This document shows, piece after piece, positions 45,201 to 57,200 of a stretch of DNA of 64,000 nucleotides. Position numbers and translations under genes: made by a program. This DNA is from Pterois miles (lineage: Eukaryota; Chordata; Actinopteri; Perciformes; Scorpaenidae), in the NCBI GenBank assembly GCA_947000775.1, contig CAMQGK010000341.1:11635001-11699000 (forward strand). Direction: 5' to 3'. The number at the start of each line of letters is the position of its first letter. Within the stretch, counting starts at the first letter, position 1. Under the pieces are notes generated by a model. That model ran no database searches and had not been told where the DNA came from. It was given only the letters and a program-made list of their open reading frames with translations.

Positions 45201-48200
45201 AAAACAATCTGAGTCCATAGTCTGAGGTGTCAGACCATCAGTTATAAATTGCTGGAGGGAGAAATAAAATCAAACGCCACCCCAACTGTGTGCGTAAAGG
45301 CACGTTTTTTTCTATCTCTGCTCTATCTGCCCCAGTATAACCATCCCCATAATATATTTTAATGATTACAGTGCAAACTTAAATATGTCACACCTACAAT
45401 ATAGCAGGAGTGAAATCATTATCAGAGGTTAAACAACCCGCTGACCCTGCCTATTGGTGGTGTCTGCTCCTTGGCCCCTCCCCACGGTGTCCCCCCAGCA
45501 AACCCTCCAATCCCTTCCTGTATCCAAACATTGTGTGAATATACATGAGCCCCCTGATGGCTGTGGGACCTCGGACGGTCTAGATAGCTGAAGTGGATTC
45601 AGTTGGGTTGTGTTGTCGGGGGCGCCTTCAACCCAACAAATCCCAGAGAAAGGACTATATTTTTTTTTTTTTTTACCTTTCCTGCCCACGGGGAGATCAT
45701 GGCTCGGGCCCCCAGCGTTAGAGGGCCGCTTCTGGTTCTGCTTCTGCAGCTTGTCCTCATCTGCTCCGCTCAAGTAAGACTTATGTTTCTCTCTCTTTCT
45801 ATTTGTCTCTATAGACCGATGTGACAGAACTGCAGGTGAGTGCTCTCCTGGTGCCAAATTACAAGATATATTTTACAATTATGGCGAGATGCTGAGATTG
45901 TTTTTATCGAGTAAATTTATTGGACATCTGTCAGGGAAAAAAGTCAGAGATGCGACTATTGTCTGGAGTCTCATTTTTAAACTTTTTCTTTTGCAAAGTG
46001 CAACATATTGTTAATGAATTCTGCAACCACAAATCAGCTCTATAGGCTGTAAGCAATTTCAGTGTATCCCAGAACAGTCTTGTCTTCTAGAAACAAACAA
46101 TAAGGTGATGCACCTGTTCTCATTTTTCATATTGTCTATGTGGCAGTAGCCTATAAAAATGCCAAACTTTGGTTGGGTAGTTTTAAAAAATTAAGCCAAA
46201 ATTTTCCTCTTATTTTATCATTATTATTATTTTACTCAGAGGAGTCAAGGACCTCCTGGCCCTCCTGGACCTGCAGGTGTCCCAGGAATCGATGGCATTG
46301 CTGTAAGTGCTGTGCAACATTGTCCATATCATGTGCCAAATGCTATGCAAATAGTGCACTATTTGCTCACCTTAAAGTACTGAATCTCTTTTGTTTCAGG
46401 GGGAAAGAGGTGCAGATGGCGAGGAGGGACTTCCTGTAATTATAACATTTAATTAAAAAGATAAAAATGTTTTTCATGGCAGGGCTTTTCACTGAAATAT
46501 ATGGAACCTTTGTTTTCAGGGACCTGATGGAGATGCAGGTAAACCTGGCTCTTCAGGATTACCTGGAATCCCTGGAAATGATGTGAGTACTCTTTGTTTT
46601 ATACTTTATACAGTACATACTGTATTTTATATAGTACATCTGCATTGTCAGCCACAATGAGGTCAACATACTCCTCAAGCCTGCAAGGGGGTGGAACTTC
46701 AAAGTCTGATCCTCCCACCACATACTGTAGCTTATGTTCACCCTTATTAGTCTTGTAGAGTGACCAATCAAATTTCAGATTTAGCAGGGGATGTTGGGGA
46801 AATGTGTGCAAAAATGCAAGGAATGTATTAAACAGGGCGAACACATCCAAATTTCCTTTGTAACACAACAAACCAGGGCCAGAGTGTTATTAACTGTGCT
46901 CTCTAGAGTTTAAAGGAGGGTTAGGAAAACAAACATAATACTGGTGCTGATGAGAGACTGACAAAGAGGGGCTGTAGGTGAATTTAGTTCACCTTAAAAG
47001 CTATATATGAGTTTGAGAATGTGTTGTTAGAAACTCTCATAAAATGTATTATGTATTATTGTCTGTGTTATACCTAAACACATTCACCTGGGTGCTGAGA
47101 ACAATAGCAGCTTTGTTGGCCGGCCTCTCCTGGTATCTCCTGTCGAGAATCCTCAAAATGGTGTGGAATGATTTCTTTCAGTGTCTGAAATGAGCCGAAG
47201 GAATGTTGCCCTCTGCTTGGTTTGCAGTCGGAGAGTTTTGCCCTCTGCCCTGGTCTTGACTCTGACTTTTTCTGTGTGCGTCTGTGAAGTTGAACATGCT
47301 CTTATGGACGTCATGACGTGCTCAGATACAGAGCTTTGATTTCAATGCGACTGACAAATGTGGAGCTACAGCGCAGTATATATTGAAACAGGAGGGGGTT
47401 ATAGTCCAGTTATGAATATGTAGGACTCCTCCCACTGGAGTATGATTATGTTATGATGATGTAAGACATGAAGATCTGATGCTGAATTTACAAATGATGC
47501 ATAATTGCTGCATAATTTTCAAACATAAGACGAAAACAAAGAGGCGCTGGAGTGCTTTGATGTATTAGTTAAGCATGATGTTTCTTTTCTGCAGGGTTTG
47601 ACCGGTCCTATTGGAGATCCTGGGCCCGACGGTCCCCCCGGACAGAAAGTGAGTGGCTAATGAGCCTTTGCTTTCCTGCTTCAGAGGCTGTCAGTGAAAT
47701 GGTGCCAAGCTGCCGTCCAGTCTTTTTGGCATGGCAGCGGGAGCCGCAGTGCATAAACCAATTCCTCATGACAAATGAGACTTAATCCTGCAAGTATTCC
47801 ACGTAATCTCTGTGGGGAACGAAAGCCCCAACATCGGTCCTCATTAGGCTAAACATTGCTGGGTCAAGTGTGCCCGGCACAGTCATGTGATGAGCTGGAG
47901 GAATGTTAACTCAGACCGTCTGCAGGCTCAAACAGCTCAATTTCACCTCCACACAGTTTTTCAGCATGTGTTTCTACACCATATCTATGCATCAAATGTA
48001 TTTATCTTTGTTCTTTAGGGTGAACCTGGAAAACCTGGACCTCGTGGAGCAGATGTGAGTAGCATTTCAAGGATCCAGATCAACCATGACCATCTGGAAA
48101 TTAAATAATTTAGAAGCTGTCTACAGTTTAACAATGTGACCTCTACTGAGTCATACTGCATATGTCTGTCCTTAGGGTGTTGGGCCAGATGGACCCCCTG

Positions 48201-51200
48201 TAAGTCATTTCTTTATGCTATACAGCTAATACCACAATTTGTATTACATTTTGATGTTTTTTTTTTTAAATCAAACATTTGTTAATATTTATTAACATAT
48301 GAAATGTGACTTTGAATAGGGACCACCTGGGCCTGGAGGACTTCCGGGTGAAGTGGGAAAAGTTGGACCAATTGTGAGTAGAGACAGAAAGACAATGGGC
48401 TGATACTCTGTTTTAAATGGGGACTATTAAATAATACCAACGTGAGCACTGAAGTGGTTGTACGCTGCCATTGGCCAATGATGTGTTTATCTTTATGTGT
48501 CGGCCATGATGACAAAGAAGGGCAAGTAAGGCCATGCTAAAGTAAAAAGTACTGAATGTAGGTGAAGCCACTTTCACTAGATCCATCACTGAAACCTGCC
48601 CACAGATCGCAATTTGATTCATGTAAATACAGTGTATCTGTCGAGTACAGCATTATCTATTCTAGTGTCAATACACTGAGATGCAGCCCTCGAATCCTCA
48701 CACATTTATGACAAAACACATACTGTGCACCATGTAATGATTACATTATCAATCAGAAAGTATCTGACTAAATTGTTGCCCCTGAGTATTTCTTTTATTG
48801 GTTATTTACAATCCAGAATTAGTGAGACTTCACTTCAACATCGGTTTACTTTGGATATACAGCTCCCAGTGTGTCATAGCACATTTAAATGGGCATCACC
48901 TTTTAGTCTACATGAAAATATGGACTTCCCAAAGTAAAAATGGTAACTTAAAATTACCCTGAATTGGTATTTGCACATATAACAAGTGAGCTAGCTATAA
49001 TTTATTTGCAGTTGTGAAAGCAAACAATCTTACTGGTTGAGGTACGTTTGTGTAAGAAAGGAAAACTGAAAGGAATCTATTGTTTGTTTTATGGATGTTG
49101 ATTAAAATACTGAATGTATTTTACCACCAAGGGCACTGATCCAAAACAATGCTTTATTTTGAAAAATATAACAAATAAAAGCATAAAAAATAATGGCAAG
49201 AAAAGCAGGAATTTTAGTTGAGTTTCCACTTAAAGGTTTTGTAGTAAAGGGTGTAACTGTAGAAGTGAACTTGTGCTTTTAGGCTAATTGCTAGTGTCAT
49301 AATTTTCAGATTAATCCTAAAATGCTAGCAGATTATAATTCACAATAACGCAGAGAAAAGTCCATGCCAGAAGACCCCAGTGCATTTATTCTCTGTGTGT
49401 AGTTTTTGACACATTTTATGTCTCTCCGCAGGGGTCCATCGGTGTGAGAGGGCCACAGGGACCTCGTGGACCAACAGGACCCAGAGTAAGTGACACAGAT
49501 TCACCGGTGATTTCATTTGACTCTACTTCACAAGGGAAGGAGCACGACAGAGACATGAAATTAATTTGGCCTTGTTAGGGATGCCACTGCTGCACACGGT
49601 CCTTTCTGTAGTGATTTACAAGCTCCACAGATCCATCATGATGTTGATAAATTACAGTCAAAAAGTGTTAACTTGGATTTTCTTTTCTCTGCTTCAGGGT
49701 GCAGCTGGAATGCAAGGCAGTGCTGACCTGGTAAAGCTCTGTTTTCTGGAGATTATGACTGTTATTTTTATATTGTCAGGAATATTTTCTGACTTTTATG
49801 TTGTTGTTTAGTGTCCAGACTCTTGTCCACCTGGGACTTCTGGACACCCTGGCCTTCCTGGCATGAAGGTGAATAGCGCAGTTTTCTGTGGCACTAAAAT
49901 CACGTTTATGTCCCAAAATATAGTGTTTAATCAGTGCTGCTTTTATTCTCCGTTTGTTTTAAGGGCCACAAAGGTGTAAAAGGTGAAGCAGGAGAACCTG
50001 GGAAACAAGGGCACAAGGTAAAATATGTTCCATCTAGGGGAAAAAAATCATTGTTTGTAAATCTAAAGCCAAGTATTTCTAGTCATATGTAATGTTTTGA
50101 ATATCGACAACATCATCAGAGTGAATTTATATTCACACGAAACTGCATAAATAGTTGCTTAAAAATATGACTTTCCCTTCACAGCTGTCACACATGGCAC
50201 AATGTTCCACCTCAGAAAAAAAAAATGATGCATGACTTAAACGTGAAAAAGGGATTCCTGGCGCCTCTGAGACGAGTATTATTTGTGCTGCTCTATTTCA
50301 AGAGGAAGTGATACAGGCCTGTGTGTAATGCCTCTGACTCCTTGTAATGCAAGGAGAATGATTTATTTGAAATGATGTTCAAGCCCAACTAGCCTCTCCC
50401 TGTAATGTGTCTATGCACTATATAAATGGAAATGAGTCTGGGCCTATCTCCCTTTATCACCTCGCGCCAGGATATGATTTATTGTCAGTCTGCGCCACGT
50501 CCCACACAATGATTTTCTCCTTCACTGGAAGTTTCATACGAGGTGCCTTCTGCCTGTTTTCCACTCACATATTCACAAATATTAAGATGTTTACAGCTAA
50601 CAACAGAATATCCAGATGGTGTGCCGGGGTTGACAGTGCGTAATGTCATGATGCCATTGAAGAAAAATGTATCTGTAAGACTGGCAAAATTATACTATAT
50701 GACCCAGTTACATACAAAAACATGCTTCAATTAGTATTTTAAATGAACAAAAACAATGGTATGTTCCAGTAATTCTATATTACACATAACAACATCATTG
50801 AAATCTATAATAATAAGATGGGAAGATTTTTTTTGCCTTTTTTTATTAATCAAAGATTAAAGATTAAAATTTAATAAGATTTCTTTTAATGATTCTGTCA
50901 GACTTTCAGCATTTTTTAGTATCAAGCAGAATCATCATTTCCTGATGCAAACTAATGCAACTTGTTTCACTGCATTCATGTCCGTTTGTTGTGTGATATT
51001 TTACTATCAGCTATGTATTGTTGACATGTCTTTTTATATACTTTATTGCAGGAGTGCTGGAGTTAACATAAACTGACATTTTCTTACATATGATGACGCT
51101 TGACGTATTTAGTGAGGAAGTAAAATTGATGGGACATTAGAAGAAATAAAGAAATCAAGAAAGCAATATCAGAGGTAAAAAGGGAAAAGAAGTAGTAGAA

Positions 51201-54200
51201 GATGAAATAAATAAATAAAATAAAAGCAAAAGAAGAGAAGACATTAAATTCAATTGTAAAAAAAAGTAGGCCAATGTGATAGTGTGCATTTTGTTTACAT
51301 GTCTTAATAGCCAATTCTAATGCACATAATTAAACAAAGAAATAGCCTTTTTAATGACAGAAAGTGTGCACAGCCCCTCTCTGTCTTAATGGATATGCCT
51401 CCTCAGGTCGACCACGGGGTCAGCCTATCAGTTATTTGTAATTTGCAAAGCAGGGGAACGGCAATTTGGAGTTAATTCGTCTGCTTTTGCCCCCCTTGCA
51501 ATCCGTTAAAAAGTGGGCATTAAACACGTAACAGAGAGGCTGCCTCATTTTCTAATTAACACACAGCTGAAAGGAGCAGCCTATAATTTTTCACTCTTAT
51601 AATGAAGTTAAATTTGCTGCTCAGCGTTTCATCTTGATTGACTTTTCGACTAATGTTCTTTCTCTTTCGTTCACTCAGGGTGAGGAGGGATACCAGGGAG
51701 GTCCAGGGGAGGTCGGATCCCAAGGACCAACGGTTAGATACCGCATTTATTACACAATAGTCCTTCAAGCTACAATTTGTTCTTTACTGTGTTAGTTCCT
51801 CTTTGTTTCTGCTCACTGAGGCACCTGTTGTTGGTTATTTCAGGGTCCTCAGGGGATTCGTGGAGCCATGGGAATGATGGGCCCCAAGGGAGAGATGGTA
51901 AGCATTTTTATAATTTTTAAGCTCATAGTACATTTCATATATGTCAGATTCTCCCTGAATTACTTGCAAATTGCTGTCTCTTAAAATGTTTATTCTTTAA
52001 ACAGATTATAATATTGTTCTCTGACAGGGAGCTCGAGGTCTTGACGGAGATCCAGGTCCCCAGGGTGTTGCAGGGGCCACTGTACGTTTCCCCCATAATA
52101 TGCATGCTTTTATTTTGGCAGCAAATGTGGCAAATATGAGTAGTATATGATTCAATGCATTATTTCAGGGGGATCAAGGCCAGAGAGGTGCGATGGGTGA
52201 GCTTGGGCCCAAAGGTGAAACGGTAAAAAGATGCGTTAATAACATAAAATCTGATTCACTGGAATTTGTTTGTACAGTTTTAACAAAATGGACTAAATGC
52301 ACTGTTGCTTTGTTGTTCAGGGTATTCAAGGACGGAGAGGAATCACAGGCCTTCCAGGTCCAAAGGGCGAGGCTGTGAGTGTCCGATCAATGATGAAATA
52401 AAGCTTAAATGTTCAGACACATTGTCTGCAAACAGCTCATTTCACTTTGTGCTTTCTATCACCAGGGCTTGCCAGGTGTAGACGGTCGAGAGGGTATTCC
52501 TGGGATGCCTGGAGCAAAGGTAGAGCATCTTTATTTATGCTACTTTTTCTATATATGCAACTGTTAATGTTACAGTTTATTGTATTAAAATGCATTCCCA
52601 TGAAGTCTCGGCTCTTTAAGGAGCAGCACGAGAGTCATTCTTTCACTGTCTGCTTCCCTGCAGGGAAGCATTGGGAAGCCAGGCGTTCCTGGAGAGGTTG
52701 GACTCCAGGGGCTTCCTGTGAGTATGACCTTCGACCCCAGACTGACTCTGATTGGATGCACCTGAATAAACTCCCCAGGAACACTTTAAAGCACCTTAGC
52801 CCATCCAGGCTGCAGAAACAAACAGCAGTCAGAATGTTTTATATGTATTTCAACATATCCTCATACAACGGTTTGTATAATATCTTTAGAAAAAGCTATT
52901 CCTTCTTTTTCAGTCTTTTTCCTATGTATGTCCAGCAACACGGCATTGTCCACTTATTAAACATATATAGTCTTTTCAAAATAAAAATCTTCACAGGAAA
53001 CAACTTCCTTAGATTTAGGCAAGAAAGCTACTTAATTAGGCTTAGGAAATGATTGATTTTGTTAGGTTTAGGTGACAAAACGACTTAGGTTTAGGAAAAG
53101 ATCATGGTTTGGCTTAAAATGACTCTGGAAGAGGCCTTACTTAAGTATGTAACTTCTGAAAGAGACCCATCCACTTGAGCCCGTCCCTATATGGTGTTCA
53201 CTGCTATATATATTTCCTGGTTCATGATTGGGTGAAGGCGGGGTACACCCTAGACAGGTCGCCAGTCCATCGTAGGGCACATTGAGACAGACACCATTCA
53301 CGCTCACATTCACACCTACGGGCAATTTAGAGTCATCAATTAACCTAAAATATGTGTCACTGAACTGTGGGAGGAAGCCGGAGAAAACCCACACTAACAC
53401 AGGGAGAACATGCAAACTCCATTCAGAAGGGCTCCAAGCTGGATTCGAACCTGCGACCCTCTTGCTGTGAGAGGTTACAGTGCAGCCTGTGTATGAGACC
53501 AGCCTGTGTATTTTATAATAAACAATACAGCTTCTGTCGGTAGACATTTCATACTATATAATACTATTGAATTCCACGCCTCTGTGAAATGATACACAAA
53601 CAGCAGACTATGCTGTGAGACAGTAATCAATCTCTTCCTCCAGCAGCAAAGTGAGAGCAAAGTTTTTCCAGCCCACTAATCTGTGATTAGTCTAATGAAA
53701 GACACTAATGAGAATCAGTTGGCAAACATGAGCAGCACGCCTGTGGCGGCATTAAGAAAGATCTCGCAGGCATAAAAGTCATCATCTTAATTTTAATATC
53801 CACATCACTTTTATCACTTTAAGTTAACTTGGGTCAAAAGCTCAAAACAAATGTCGTTTTTATCCATTAAGTCCTCTTTGTGCTCAAGTTTTTCTTACAG
53901 CGAGGTTCAGATATTTCTCCTTTGTTGTAAGTAATTGTTGTCTTTATTGTTGCATCTCATCTGTTTTTAGGGTTTGCCAGGTGCACCTGGACCGAAAGGC
54001 TTGAGTGGCCCTAAGGTTGTTTGTTCATCAGTTATTAAATGTTATCAGTTATTTCTTGCATTAATTTCCTTTATCTTAAGTTGTCAAAATCTGAAAGAAA
54101 CTTTGGCTGTTTCTGCACAGGGAGACGCCGGTCAAGCAGGCCTCCCTGGAACAATGGGACCTGCTGGTAAAGCAGTAAGTACAGTACGAGCAGCACACCT

Positions 54201-57200
54201 TGATTTTTGTCAGCTCCGCTTTGTCACTTTGTCATTTTACTGTCACACGTCAGGGTGAGCGTGGAGAGCAGGGAGAGGTGGGACCTGCTGGACCTATTGG
54301 TGAACCTGTGAGTATTCTTCCTGCTTGAATTTCTATTGTCTTAATTTTTTTATTGTCTTAATCATTTTCTCTTTTTCCCTACAGGGAGCTATAGGAGAGC
54401 AAGGCCCTGTAGGTTCAGCCGGCAAGCCAGGTGCCAGGGTAAGTTATATAAACAGGAGATGTAAAGCACTGAAAGTTGGATTTTAACTGATTTTGATTCA
54501 AAATTATGTCTAGCCTTTACCCATGCTTTTATTTTGAAAACAGGCCTTAAGAACACTTCAGCAGCCAGTAGCTTACATGTACTTTTGATACTTTGAATGA
54601 AAGGAGCTGAAAAAGAGGGAAGCCTGTATTCAGGCTGTTGTTTCACAGGAATGTCTCAGAGAATAGGCCGAGGCTGGATCTCACATGAGCTCTATTTTCA
54701 CAGTAAGGGGAGACCAGTGAGCAGCGAGCTGAATGAGCTCTCTGTTCTCCTGGCATTCCTCAGACAGTCGGTCAGCGATCAAAGGAGGAAGGGCACACAC
54801 TGATATGCGCCAAAGAAGAAGTAGCAATGACTTATTTTACTATAACTATTGATATTTGAGCAACTCCAGCCATATTAAAGTGTTATGCTTTATGAAATAA
54901 CTGAATTAAGAGTAAAGCTGCTGTAGATCTCAACATACTTTATATAATCATACTTGTAGTGGAGTAAAAAGTACATTATTTACCTCTGAGATGTAGTGGA
55001 CTAGGAGTAAAAAGTAACAGAAAATGGAAATTAATTAATCAAAGTAATAACTGATTGATTAATCAATTACACATGGTGCACATTTTTGTCTTTTTTTTGT
55101 AATATTATGTACTATTTTGTAATATATTTAAGAAATTTTAATACTAGGTGGAGGCTTCAAATAAGCTCCATGGGTTTTTTGCATCTTTCTGCACTGTATT
55201 TACATATTATATTCAAAATAGTTTTTTTTAAACAGGTGTTATTTATGAAATAGCTTAATTAGAGCAAAGTGGATTATTTTGTTTTTTAAAGACTGCTGTG
55301 GATCTCAACATACTTTATATAACCCTGCTTACATTTCTACATGTTTATTTGTTATAGGGACCCAAAGGTAACCCGGGCCTTCCTGGTCTCCCTGGTCCTC
55401 CTGGTCTGCCCGGGGTGAAGGGCGAGAGGGTAAGAAAACATCACAGTCCTGTTCAGAGACCTTTTCAGCTTTTGGACAATTAAAGGAAGATTAATGCTCA
55501 ACAACAAACAGCTGATCAGCTCCCTCTAGTGTGGACAAATAGTCACAACACTGTCGTGATCATTTAGCTGCAATTGTTTTGGTTATTACAGGGAGAACGT
55601 GGAGAAACAGGACCCAAAGGAGAGCAGGTATGAAATCCTCATACTAAATATTAAATCTCTGTTAATAGTAATGCTGGGTTGCTTTGCATGAATCATTTAC
55701 AAACTGTGTTTTCAGGGAGTACAAGGTGATGAGGGAAACCCTGGAGACAAAGGAGATCTTGTAAGTTATTACACCAACACTATTAAGTTAACTTATTTGA
55801 ATTATTCAACAATTCTGTCCAGACGAGAATCTCACCAGGGTGCAACTGTCCTTCCCATCCTCTGTGTTTTATAAATGGTGTTATAGGGTGAGGCAGGAGA
55901 ACCTGGACCTAAAGGAGAGGTGAGTTCAAACTGATTATTTTAAGCCGGTGGCTCACTATTTTCCTGTGGTGTCAAACGACTGAGAAAGTGCTGCAATTTT
56001 GTAACATTTCTCTGGTCTCACCTTCTGCTCAGGTCGGTAACCCCGGGGAGGCTGGCAAACGAGGTCCCGAGGGAAGTCGAGGCCAGCCTGGAATCGAGGG
56101 GCCGCCTGGCACGCCTGGACCGCGGGGCATGCAGGGGAACCGGGGTCCTCCTGGAGTCAGAGGGTCCCAGGGCCCTGCGGTAGGTCCGAGAGAAAACACT
56201 TTTTAATTTAGAAAGAGTGTTTGAGGATGCTTACAATATCTCTGCAGCGGTATGACAGGGTGGGAAAAGCAACAAGCCAAGCAACCAAGTGTCCTTTACC
56301 GACACTCCTAAATGTTTGGATTTAGCACCAAGTCTTACAGATGTGCTCATCTGCATGGAAACGGTCTTTAAATCTGAAATGATCTGATAACAACTGAAAC
56401 TGTATAACATCCTTCAGTTGTGATTTGTTCCATGTGAGCAAATTCTTCATGTACATTTTACAATGTACCACACAACTTTTATTTTCTTCTGCTTTCACAT
56501 CAAAATCCTGAGTTTTGGTGCATTGAAGTCAGTATATTGGGAGCAAATACAAAAGTTCCACTAAAAAAACAAAACATGATAGTGTTTCCTGTTAAATCTT
56601 TTCTTTTCCTGACTGAGTCTTATTTTGAATCAAACCTGCCTGTGTCCTGTACAGCAGTGGTTCTCAACCAGGGGTCTGGGGACCCCTAGGGGTCATTGAG
56701 GGAGCACCAGTGGGTCCCCGGAAAAAGGGGAAATAATTTGTTTTCAGTCTCTAATTGACTGTAGAAGTGAGCCCAATGTGAGTCCTAAGTGACTAATCAG
56801 ATCACAGGTTTCAGTTCCTCAGCTGTAGCTGACAAATACAGAAATCTACCAACCAAAATCTTTTCAGATGGAGGCCCCTCAAGCAAAATCATATCAAATA
56901 CAATAATAATAAAATGATGTGATTTTCAAAAATCTCAATGTGTAAATATTTTGTGAAAGCACCACTGGTCAACCCTACAATGCTGTTACAGTATCAATAT
57001 TGAGGTAATTGGTGAAAAATATCTTGATATTTGATTTTCTCCATATTTCCCAGCTCTGCCTTCACACCTTATCTTTACATTCTGATGTCCTTATAATTTC
57101 AACTTGCAAATAAACTCTAAAAACAGTGAACCCTGACACTGTGCAGCAGCAGACTAATTGTCTGGCTAATTGAAACTAATTGTTTCAATTTAGCAGGTTT

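Larger units (their letters stand above)
41119..45835 (+). other. col9a1: col9a1 exons 1-7: signal peptide and NC4 (thrombospondin N-terminal-like) domain
   Basis: Exons: 41119-41135, 41297-41370, 42242-42328, 43055-43187, 43470-43866, 45092-45175 and 45815-45835. Exons 1-2 join to a signal peptide MDGVKRNVLLYSLCCCYLIP followed by QYLCTGLHSQ. NC4 then follows the human order: SVCPQISVGEDHFPG, FYIMSQFHIAELARRG, YPLGLPEEFVFVAVLRMSGS, NKNWNIWQMQ, SLFNDQWHKVLLHVNRRSVV, LFVDC, DGFTLVGKLKDNPAVAIP, FELQSMLIHCDVTRARTEAC and YDLPARTL. Exon 7 (TDVTELQ) is the small linker before the triple helix. NC4 is a laminin-G/TSPN fold that in mammals projects from the fibril and binds heparan sulfate. Confidence 0.9.
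49964..56179 (+). other. col9a1: col9a1 exons 18-34: COL2 helix
   Basis: Exons: 49964-50017, 51679-51732, 51844-51897, 52028-52081, 52169-52222, 52321-52374, 52466-52519, 52664-52717, 53971-54015, 54121-54174, 54254-54307, 54385-54438, 55358-55429, 55592-55627, 55716-55760, 55887-55919 and 56033-56179. Eleven of the 17 are exactly 54 bases. Acceptors end in CAG/TAG/AAG, and donors are mostly GTAAGT or GTGAGT. Recognisable stretches are GDQGQRGAMGELGPKGE, GLPGVDGREGIPGMPG and GNPGEAGKRGPEGSRGQPG. Exons 33 and 34 (33 and 147 bases) split one Gly-X-Y triplet between them: 33 ends in Gly-Glu and 34 opens with Val. Confidence 0.9.
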
